Source: Prostheceraeus crozeri
Lineage: Eukaryota > Platyhelminthes > Polycladida > Euryleptidae
DNA: 64,000 nt
Assembly: GCA_907163375.1 (NCBI GenBank)
Contig: CAJQUW010008745.1
Span: 62,001 to 126,000 of the forward strand
Direction: 5' to 3'
How positions within the stretch are numbered: position 1 is the first letter of the stretch; every line of letters starts with the position of its first letter. Made by a program: the position numbers and the translations under genes. This document shows positions 39,701 to 51,700 of the stretch, in pieces. Under the pieces are notes generated by a model that saw nothing but the letters and a program-made list of their open reading frames with translations, was not told where the DNA came from and searched no databases.

Positions 39701-42700
39701 ACTGTGGCAGCCGATTTTCACGGTCGGAAAACTTTCTACATGAAGAAACCCATGCAACAGATAATCTAATGAAATTATCTAATAGATTATGATTCTAAGT
39801 GTTTCCTTGCTAAAATCGTGATATCTACATTATGCATATGCCCTGTAGCCGTTTATATAAATGGACGAAAAGCTGTCAAGGCAGTTGGTTTCTTATGTTT
39901 ATTAGATGGTAAAATATTTCAATAACTTCTTAAATTATAGAGGCACCCCTTGAAATTAGTGAATTGAAACTATAATTTTATCCTAACCGCTCAAAATAAT
40001 GCCAAGAAGAAAAAATAGGATATTAAAGTTCTATTAAAAAGGTTTGATGCGAGAGAGCACAAAATAGCTGAAACAGTAAGTACATGCTTAACGGGACTCA
40101 TCCATCTGTTAATAATCACTTCAGTGATTGTAGTATATTCAACAGTCGTTTGTTTGTCATACTACTCGCATTGGTTATTCATGCGCAATCGCTTGCGCCG
40201 GCGACAAAGTATCCAATTATCATCATTTGGATCATTGAGTTGCTAACATTAAAGATGTGCAGAATGTCATCCATGTAAGGCAGCCAGACCTGAGTCACAG
40301 TTTCAGGTGAGAACAATACGCGAATGACAACACTTCCTTTTAATAGTAGATTCTTCACATTCTCAATCACATTTCATGCATTGAGCGCACAGAATTAGAT
40401 AAACAAAATATTTAATTCTGTGATTGAGCGTGTTCAAAGATACTTTCCCCGCATCGCTTTTAAACGCTCAGCAACTACTGTCATAGATTGCAATTGTCAA
40501 AATTAAAACCACGAGACTCTAGACGTATTTTTGGTAGACTTGTATTTCTTGAATAAACTGTACTATAATCATTTCGAATTGTCGCTTAACTCCTTCTTCA
40601 CCACGTACCGGTGCCGTTCATCTTACATTACTCCCGTTTAATCACGTGACGGCTGCCCGACTGCACCAGTCTCAAAAGTTAATTCGAACTAACTTTTTGG
40701 ATTGTTTTTCTTCCGTGTCATCAAGGTATGGAATTCATTGAACGTTCCAATTGTGAAAGCTCCAACCTACGTGAAATTCAAGTACAGGCTCAAATCTGTC
40801 GATCTCAGTGAATTTTATCCATATTGTGACCGTTGATATGTAATTTCGTGTAAAATCATGCGACATGCATTTCTTGATGGTAAATATTTATTTCCATGCA
40901 TACTTTTGTTCCAAACCGAAGACTCTCATCATATGAAGATTAAGAAGAGACTTTATTCCACTGATCCGAGATCACTATATATACCTATGGTACACGAACA
41001 CCTGTTCGACACGAACACTTCTTCGACACGACATTTGTTCGACACGGACACTTCTTCGACACGACGTTTGTTCGTTATTAAGCAACTATAGTCTTTTTCT
41101 TTTTCAGGTTGTGTATTTTTTGAGAATTTGCATTTTTTTTATACTTTTTGTCTTAAATTAATTTATTTCCTTTCTAAAAAAATATAATTCTTGCATCGCA
41201 TAGATTGAACTAGAAGCGTATTTGTAATTTAAGATATTACCCTAAAGACGAAAGATAGCCAGTACCTAAAATTCTATTCATGTTAAATCCATAAACAATT
41301 ATTTCATTTATAAAATGAGAAACACTTTCAATCAAATTCATAATCATTCTATTAACTACAACATATACACAAAAACACTAAATCAAGTCACTTTAAGGAG
41401 ATATTCATTGCAATTCCTTGCAAATAGTCCAACATTGGCATTTGATTTTCAGAAAACAATTTGTGAAGACTTTGTATTTCCTGGACTGTGTCAGTCCTTT
41501 TATAGTAATCCAGCTATGGTGCTGTGATAAACTGACTTGGTTTGGCCACATATAAAGTATACATGTAGAATCATTGATGCAAGATATTTCCGATCAATCA
41601 ATGCTAGATAAAGCATTATTCATGCAGAACTTGTCGAAGAAGTGTTCGTGTCGAACAAATGTCTTGTCGAAGAAGTGTCCGTGTCGAACAAATGTCTTGT
41701 CGAAGAAGTGTCCGTGTCGAAGAAGTTTTCTGTCGAACAAATGTCCGAAAACATAGATATCAACTTGTCGAAGAAGTGTCTGTGTCGAAGAAGTGTACCA
41801 GATCCATACCTATATACACTGTTTAATATCATGAATTTGAGTCATTTTATCGACAGGTCTTTTCATCGACAGGGTCATTTCATCGACAAGTCGCTCCATC
41901 ACTGTCTATGTCCATAGTTAGAAGACATTGGAGTCCTTGACAAAGCTCACAGACAGCTTGATGTTAAAGCGATGGTAAGTCGTCACTAGTATAGTCTGCT
42001 TTATTATGACTTCCCCACATAGCAGCATCATTAATTTAACATAGCATAACTGTACAACTGTAGTCAAAGATATAGGACATGTACATGCACATAGCCAAAT
42101 AACTTATCCATTGAAGTCTATAACTTATCCATACTTATCTATGACATGTACATAGATGTCGCAAATAGCACGGCCGCCACAATGTCTATGATTATTGAGT
42201 TGATGCATGTCTTAAACTATCTATGGATGCATGATACTTTAGAGCAAATATCATCCACCTGTCGATGAAAATACCAGTCGTTGAAATGAACCAGTATAGT
42301 GTCGATGAAGTGAACCATTACCATATATCTGGTCTGATATTTACGGCTTTAGGTAGATTTTTGCTCAGGTTGTGTATTTTCGTTTTCTGAATATGACAAT
42401 TTTTACGGATAAATTCCAGGGTATGAACCAGGGTATTTTAGGGTCAATTCCAGTTTATGAACCTCATATTATCAGAAGTGGGTAAATCTTCTGTTTGAAA
42501 CTTTGGTCAACTTTATCGTTGATGTCATTGATAGACTGCTCCTTGTATACATTGTTAATGAACATTAGCCGAACTTTTTCACAGGACTGCTCATAAGTTT
42601 CAGAATCTGAAGAAATCCGTTTTTCGATAGAACAAGGACTTCATAGCTGCTACTCGTACTTTATACTACTTAGACGAATAGACACAATTAGGAATGCACA

Positions 42701-45700
42701 CTTCAGTATTAGCATATTTTTGGTGCCAGAAAGTTTTGAGTCTACTATCAATTTTGGCAGTTTTGCATCCAAAAAAACAGATGCTGCTATTGTGTTCGGT
42801 TTCCATAGTAAAACTGATATCATGGATATCAGTATATAGCTCATTCTAAGGTATTCAAAAAATGCCTGAGCATCTTCACAAGTCTTGAAAAAAGCAAGGC
42901 AGTCGTCGACATACGCACGTATCTTTTACAAAAGATGAAATAATTGATTGCCACTGAACTTTTCAAACTGCGACTTAATTAAACTAATGGTAAAAGCAGC
43001 CATGGTTGGACCAAGGTTTGATCCCATTGACATACCATCTATCTGCCTGTAATATCTGACTGTAATGTTTTATTAAATGGAAGCAAAATTTCTTGCAAGC
43101 AATAGTCAACAAGTCTCGAAGAGTACGTTTCGAGATTGGAAGACTGTCTTCATCAACGATAGAAATGATGTAGTGAATGGTTCGATCTACCGGGATATTA
43201 GTAAATATGTTCGAAACATCAAAACCAAAGTGCACATAAAAAATCAATTTGAATCAAAGAATCAGAGACTGTAATGAATAACAGAGACGGATCCATTCAT
43301 TTTTGTTAAATTTGTAACCTCTTTTCACATCGTAGCGTCTAAATGACGGTGTTGAGACAAATGATTTTATTGATTTTATTTACATTGCTGTAGATCGTTA
43401 TTGTACATTTGCACATCATGTCATTTTTAAGTGTAATCCACAGAATTAGATTGTTTAATCGTATCACTTTGCTGGAAGTGCAAACTGATTCAAACAGATG
43501 GCACATGCAGGAACTTAATTAAGTGGGCAAAAAGAAATTTTTAATACCTTACAGAGATAGGAAAAATAGTCGTGCGTCGCTTGCGGATTGCTCTGAATTC
43601 CTTCAAAATGCTCCGATCGCCACGATTCCTTCAGATTCGAAGAATTCAGATAATTGCGCAAAAGTTTTCTCGATAGTGTTGGGCCCTCTGATCATTTTAA
43701 AAAAAGTTAGCAGGCGCACGAAAAAACGTTCATAAACTTCTCTGTAGAACTTGATGTCGTCTGTGTCTCTTTGCTGTGTGATCCGGTTAATAACAGTCAA
43801 CAGTCAATTTGGCGTGTTCAATGTTGAACTGGCTGCTCATTGTTCGATTGCTATGGTATTATGTCAGCGCAGATTGTGCCATTTCATTTACGTTACATGT
43901 TCCAATGTTTCCTTTCTAGTCAAACAGAATAGTGGGGGTGATAACTCTAAAACCGTGCAAATTGAGGGTAGAGGGCCAGATTTTTGCCTATATCTTAATT
44001 TTCATCCTATGAACAATTCCTGATATGTATCTCTTTCTGAATTTCTGCATTTACGTCTCCCTGAAATACATTACACCAATGGGATTTCGCACAGACTTTA
44101 ATGACTAAAAATAATTCTAGTGTTTAAATGCGGAAGCAAGAGTGGATGTTTCGTCATAGTGACGCAGTACCCAAATATTTCAAATTTTACCAGCTGAAAA
44201 TAGTAATAGCAAAAATCTATGGCAATGGCTATGACATCGGCTGAACCGGCACAAGTTTGGTCTCTTGGCTATTACACCGGCTGATCCGTTGCAATATTCT
44301 TTTATCTATATTATCCCGCATCGTATTTCTCAGCTATATCAGATAACAGAATCACTCAATGTAACAAGAAGAGGTCTTTGTATCAGAAAGTGACTAGGCT
44401 CGCCTCTTTGTCTTTCATCGCCTTACATAGTCTTGCCTCACTCTAATTTTTTGAGAAATTTAGTGGTTTCTGAAAAGAACTAAACAGATTTCTAGGCGAC
44501 AAACGAATAATATAACAAAATCTCAATTTTCAAGTGCTGTTGATAATTTTATCTATTTCTTATTTGAGGCAATCAGCATTATCTGGGACCCGTTTCATTA
44601 AATAAATTAGTGCTCTATATATGTGTGGAAAATGTTTTGCGTTTCATAAAATAAATTTAAAGCAGTGATTTAAACAGTCGAAATTAGCAGCGCTTCACAA
44701 AACCACATATTAAGCAGTGATTTATATTAGTCCCACACAGCTTAATATTTGGTTTTGTGAAATGCTGTTAATTTCGACTGCCTAATCAGTATTATTAAGT
44801 AGTCTGCAGAGTAATTGCGTTTCACAAAGAAGTATCAGCTGTGCTCGAAATTTGAAGATATGGAAATTCACTGATAGAAATGTGAAAATTTTTATCAACC
44901 TCAAGAGTTTGATAAATATGTGAATGATCGTCGAGAAAGTTATGGAAACTTAAAATATCGGAGAAATTACTGAAAATATAACTTGAAAATAGAAAAATGG
45001 CTTTTGATTCTCAACTCTATTGTCAGTAGTAAACTATTTGTGAGAAGGGCACATTTGCAAGCTGTTTTTTTGAAATTTTTTTCCTTTGAAAAGTGGCAAT
45101 GCTGTGACGAAGAAACGTCCGATAACAACAAAATTATAGTGGGTTGATTTGAGGGTTTCAATTTCTTTCGTGTAATGAGGTATGGAAGAATTTCGTCATT
45201 CAAAGTCATGTCATAAAATCATTTCAATATTAGAAGACCTTGAGATATTGATTTTTACATATATCGACAACAGCAAGCAAAATGGATTCTCAAATACTCT
45301 CTAAATTTGTAGTCGCGCAATTGACAGCCGGAAACATTTTCGACTCATAACTTTTTTACCACCTAAACAAATGCAGCCATCCGAGAGACAAAAGCAAAAC
45401 GAATCTCATGCACATTCTTTCAGAAAACGAAATACAGCCTAACCAAAGCTACAAGAAGCCCCGATCATCCCATCAAGTTTAATAGAAAGTCATAGAAAAC
45501 CCTCTACAACAGGGTATTGAATCTCCAATTTTTAAAAACATAGCTACCCACAACATCCTTTACTCACTGCAGACAATTAAGTAGAATTACAAAGATGCTC
45601 GACAGCACTGTACTCAGCATCAATCCAAATTTTAGCAAATTCTATGCTCCGAACTGTCCTTCAGGGCCTACACAAGATGACCGCTTTAATCGAATTTCAA

Positions 45701-48700
45701 ATTTTCAAAAACAAAGGTAGTCACAACTCCCATTCTTCATTGCCGAAAATTCTGTAGAGCTACAGCAATGCTCCACGGTACCTCTATCACCTTCACATTA
45801 AGTTTCATCAAAATCCAAACAGTGCCCTGTCCTACAGAGAAATTATAAGCTAAAAACAACAGCTTACGCAGCTGATTTTCAAATTTTCAAAAACACAGCT
45901 AGTCACAACTACTGTTCCTCGTTGCAGACAATTCCGTAGAGCTACACCAACGTTCTATGGCATCTCACTCACCTTTGCGTGAATTTTCATCAAAATCCAT
46001 ACAGTGCTTTGTCCTTCAGGGCCTACACAAGATGACCGCTTTAATCGAATTTCAAATTTTCAAAAACAAAGGTAGTCACAACTCCCATTCTTCATTGCCG
46101 AAAATTCTGTAGAGCTACAGCAATGCTCCACGGTACCTCTATCACCTTCACATTAAGTTTCATCAAAATCCAAACAGTGCCCTGTCCTACAGAGAATTTA
46201 TAAGCTAAAAACAACAGCTTACGCAGCTGATTTTCAAATTTTCAAAAACACAGCTAGTCACAACTACTGTTCCTCGTTGCAGACAATTCCGTAGAGCTAC
46301 ACCAACGTTCTATGGCATCTCACTCACATTTGCGTGAATTTTCATCAAAATCCATGCAGTGCTTTGTCCTTCAGGGCCTACACAAGATGACCGCTTTAAT
46401 CGAATTTCAAATTTTCAAAAACAAAGGTAGTCACAACTCCCATTCTTCATTGCCGAAAATTCTGTAGAGTTACAGCAATGCTCCACGGTACCTCTATCAC
46501 CTTCACATTAAGTTTCATCAAAATCCAAACAGTGCCCTGTCCTACAGAGAATTTATAAGCTAAAAACAACAGCTTACGCAGCTGATTTTCAAATTTTCAA
46601 AAACACAGATAGTCACAACTACTGTTCCTCGTTGCAGACAATTCCGTAGAGCTACACCAACGTTCTGTTGCATCTCACTCACATTTGCGTGAATTTTCAT
46701 CAAAATACATGCAGTGCTTTGTCCTATAGGGCCTACACAAGATGACCGCTTTAATCGAATTTCAAATTTTCAAAAACAAAGGTAGTCACAACTCCCATTC
46801 TTCATTGCCGAAAATTCTGTAGAGCTACAGCAATGCTCCACGGTACCTCTATCACCTTCACATTAAGTTTCATCAAAATCCAAACAGTGCCCTGTCCTAC
46901 AGAGAAATTATAAGCTAAAAACAACAGCTTACGCAGCTGATTTTCAAATTTTCAAAAACACAGCTAGTCACAACTACTGTTCCTCGTTGCAGACAATTCC
47001 GTAGAGCTACACCAACGTTCTGTTGCATCTCACTCACATTTGCGTGAATTTTCATCAAAATACATGCAGTGCTTTGTCCTATAGGGCCTACACAAGATGA
47101 CCGCTTTAATCGAATTTCAAATTTTCAAAAACAAAGGTAGTCACAACTCCCATTCTTCATTGCCGAAAATTCTGTAGAGCTACAGCAATGCTCCACGGTA
47201 CCTCTATCACCTTCACATTAAGTTTCATCAAAATCCAAACAGTGCCCTGTCCTACAGAGAAATTATAAGCTAAAAACAACAGCTTACGCAGCTGATTTTC
47301 AAATTTTCAAAAACACAGCTAGTCACAACTACTGTTCCTCGTTGCAGACAATTCCGTAGAGCTACACTAACGTTCTATGGCATCTCACTCACATTTGCGT
47401 GAATTTTCATCAAAATACATGCAGTGCTTTGTCCTTCAGGGCCTACACAAGATGACCGCTTTAATCGAATTTCAAATTTTCAAAAACAAAGGTAGTCACA
47501 ACTCCCATTCTTCATTGCCGAAAATTCTATAGAGCTACAGAAACGTTACATGGCATCTCACTCAGAGTTACATCACGTTTCTTTAAATTCCATGTAATAT
47601 TCTGTCCTACAGATCCTTCGCAAGTTTGAAAACATGGCCTACTGATTGAAAATCTGCCGTTTTCAGACACACTGCCGGCCATAACTCCTTCGCATCTTTG
47701 CGGACTTTTTCTGCTGCATGATGTGCATTCTGTAGTGAGGTCAGATACGACCACCCGTTTTTGTTAAATGGAACCCACTACGTTGAGGAGGAAGTATAAG
47801 TTTTTTTATACTTCCTCCTCTACGTAGTGGGTCCCATTGAATTTCCGAAAATTCAAATTGTTGAAAATAATCAAAATATGTTTTGGTCTTTTGATGTAAT
47901 TCTACCAAAAAGGAGCACCAACATGGCACCGGAACCTATAAAAAATGACATCAGGAAAAGAGCAAAAATTTTTGGAAGATACCAGGAGAACTTCTTTCAG
48001 AATAGTGCTCCCTGAAAACTAGGTTTTCTGCATAGTTGTGCAATCTTTCATAGTACATTTTCCCACAGCCATGTTTTAAAGCCACCTTTTAAAACCATGC
48101 TCTCCAAAAATGAATTTCATGCCGTGTTATACACGAGATTGCATAGTAGAGTTAGCAAAAAAGTATTTCAATCCGTTTCTTCAAATAATATACTATCAAT
48201 TGAATTTTCAGCATGCCTCATCGTTGACAAAAAATATACACAACACCTTTAAAACGTCAAGAAAAACATTAGTGATTCTGGCTCAATTGCAAGCGAAGTC
48301 TGCCACACTTTCACATGACGATTCTCGAAACGGCATTAAAAAAAAACGGCAACCAATCGATGACTCTGACAAGAAAAACAATTCATGCAATCATGGAATG
48401 TTTTGTGTCAATTTTTGTGTCATGCAATCATCGAACCAATTTTTAAACTTTTCCATATTATCTTCGCAACAAAGCTTCATGACGTCAGCAAGACATTTGT
48501 TACCCTAACTGAATTGCAACCAAAATATGTCCACACCTTCTCATGATAATACTCCATAGGGTGCTACATCGCAACAAGCAACGGAAAGCATTGACCTGTG
48601 AAACAACTCATGCAATCATCGGAATTTTCCATCACCTCTCGAATTTCACGTCATTTTCTTCGCAACATGACTTCATATCGTCAAGAAAAACCTTGATGAT

Positions 48701-51700
48701 TCTGGCTCAGTTGCAACCAAAGTCTGTTCATGCCTTCTTATCATCATTTTCTCTATACGACTTTGCAAAACAACATCCAACCGGCGACTCTGAGCTGAGA
48801 AGGAACTCATGCAATCATTTGAATTTTCCATCACCTCTCGAAATTTTTTCAAGTCATTTTCTTCGCAACATGACTTCACATCGGCAAGAAAAGCTTGATG
48901 ATTCTGGCTCAGTTGCAACCAAAGTCTGTCCACCTCTTCTCATGATAATACTCCATGGGGTGCAACAACGTAACACGCAACAGACAGCAATGACCTGTGA
49001 AACAACTCATGAAATCCTTGAATGTTTTCAGCAATATGCGAATTGTACGACATTTGCTTTGCAACACAACTTCACAACGTCGGCAAAACATAAATGATCC
49101 TGCGCAACCAAAGTAGGTCCACACCTTCTCATGATCATTCTTAGGAGCACGCCCGTTGTCTACATTCATATACCGGAGCGCGACCGATGACGAAAATTGG
49201 ACGCTCGAAAACACCCGCAGTCTGAATTCATGCACTCACGCACTCTACTCCGGTTGTCTATATTCTTGCCTTGGACACCTGATTTCAGACATCGGGCGTG
49301 TTCAGGCGCGCAAATGTATACCTTCCGTGTGCTCCGGCGTATGAATATAGACATCGGGTGCGCTCAGTCGTGTGAATTCTGACCTCGAGCGGGTGTACTT
49401 GTGCGTGTTCGGTCGCATGAATCTAGACCGCGGCAGGCTTACTTGTGCTTGTGAATCTAGGCTTCGGGCATTGATTAGTGTGATGAAACATAGAAAAAGT
49501 TATGGGAAATGCAAGAAACATACATCAATCCATCATATCTAGAAAATCCGAATCGATAGCTCTGCTCATGCCGGCCATCCCACACAATTTCATCTATATT
49601 CACTCAAATAGTTAAAGTGCGGATCTCTCTACAAAGGAAGACTTCTCTGAGAGCTGTCACTACATATCAATGCACATGTATATTCACACGAATCTGTGGA
49701 TACTCACCTGATCCAAACCGCTTGATCATCTTTTTAATTGCTCATTTCAATTCGAAATCTCAGAATTCAAGTGCTACATGTCGCCTATTAGTCAGGGAGT
49801 TGTGTGGGTAAGCTTAGTTGTGATTGAGGCAGGGTCGTCAAAGTTTTGGCCACCGCTGTGACTGCCATTTTCAGATGCAGATCCACAATTGAATTGATGC
49901 TGTGAGCATAGATCTACAATGTACTTGACGAAGTACTTTATCTCGAAGAAGTGGTTCTCAAGCTAGAGTTATCCTTTGCTCTTGTGTTTTGAAACGCTAA
50001 GGAGAATGATACTGAGGTTTTGGGCAACTCCGGTACTGATTCAGGCAATAGGCTTACTAACAAAGTTTTGGCTGACAGCGTGAAGATATGATCGAAAACT
50101 ATTTTTTGTAAAAATGGCGAAAATGTGTGATGATTGCGTGAAATTTTCTCCGGCCAGATTTGCCGGTTAACGCTTGTGTTTTGATACTCTGGAGATAAAA
50201 TTGTAAAGGTATGGGGTAAGTTTTGTTTCAATTGAGGCAAATTCGCAAAGTATTCGCTGTAGATGTAAAGTTTTTCTTGAAAATTATAGTTTTGTAAAAT
50301 TGGTGAAATTGGTGAAAACGTGTGATGATAGCATGCAGTGCATGTCAGGCCTGAGTTGCGTTGTTGTCTTTTGATGTGCTCTGCAGAATGATAATGAGTT
50401 GGTTGTGGTTGAGACAATACTACCAGCGTTTTGACTTACAGTGTAAAGAATTGTGGGAAAAATACAATTTTTGAAGAATTGGCGAAGGCGTGCGTTGATT
50501 GCGCAAGGTGCTTCCCATGCCTTGCTGATGCCAGTTTGGTTCGAATTGAGGTAGCAATGACAAGGTTTTCGTTTTCGTTGCACTGCCATTTTCAGATGCA
50601 GATCCACAACTGAAACTGCACCTGGAGGTGCATCTATCCGAGAAGTACTTATACTTTGAGAATTATTTCTTGGCCCAGAGTCGCCCGTTGACTACTGTTT
50701 TTTAAAGTGATCTAGTGAATGACACTGAGAAGATGTGGGGAACGTTTGGTTTGAATTGAGGCAGCATTGACAAGGCCTTTGGTGTCGATGCGCTGCATTT
50801 TTCAGCTACAGATCCACAACTGAAACTATAGCCGAAAATGCATCCATCCGACCAAGTACTTTTACTCGTAGAACCGCTTTTCCGCCCAGAGTTCACGTTT
50901 TCCGCTGTATTTTGAAACGCTCTACTGAATGACACTGAGAAGATGTGGGACAAGTTTGATTGTGATTGAGGTATTTCTGTCTGTCAGTGTACACAGACCA
51001 GTTATGTTGTTAAAGATATTCTTGTCATATTGGTGAAGGCTTGCTTAGAATGCGTGAAGTGAGCTAGGTTGGTGGTGATTGAAGCAGTATTGACAACGTT
51101 TTGCTTGACACAGGAGGTTCATGGTCATCTGTGGGGAAAAATTATTAAAAGTGAACTCCTTTTAATAGGACGAACGTTTTCATAAAGTACGGTAGGCAAA
51201 ATATGCATGCATATACAAAGCCAACGTTTCTCGCAGTCTCTGTCAACTTCAAGTCGCAGTAAAAAATTACTGCACCCTGAAGCTACGAGTAACAGAGACT
51301 GTCGAAACTTAGACCTTATGTTTGACTTACCTTACTTTATTGAAGCATTCAGTCTACTAAGGGAAGTTGACGTTTTATATTTCTCCACACAAATGAGTAT
51401 TGGCAAATTTGACTGTCGGTGTGCTGCTAAGTAATGATGATGATAATCTTTCTTGTAAAATTGGTGAAAACATGTATTTATTGCGTAAAATGTTTTTCTG
51501 GACAGATTTGTCCGTTGGGTGTTCCTGTTTGATGCGATCTAGAGAATGACACTAAGAAGTGATGCACCAACATTTTAAACAAAATTATCTATAATTTGAA
51601 TGCTTTGGGTATTGACTGATTTATTCAGTGAACTTTTTTATTATGCACTGGCTATTACACCCGGTATTAAAGCCTGTACAAAAGTCTGTACAAAAGTCTT

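Noticed and set aside
41005..41799. CRISPR-like array
   Set aside because: Units are contiguous without unique spacers, are in inverted arms, and the genome is eukaryotic.
41574..41832. Cys-rich repeat peptide frames on both strands
   Set aside because: The 33-nt unit is a multiple of three, so several frames stay open through it without implying a gene.
45310..47720. Retrozyme (hammerhead-bearing tandem repeat)
   Set aside because: The unit size would fit, but no CTGATGA...GAAA core is present on either strand of the 355-bp unit.
48110..49097. 132- and 184-codon plus-strand frames
   Set aside because: They lie in a ~205-bp tandem array and their peptide content repeats with it.
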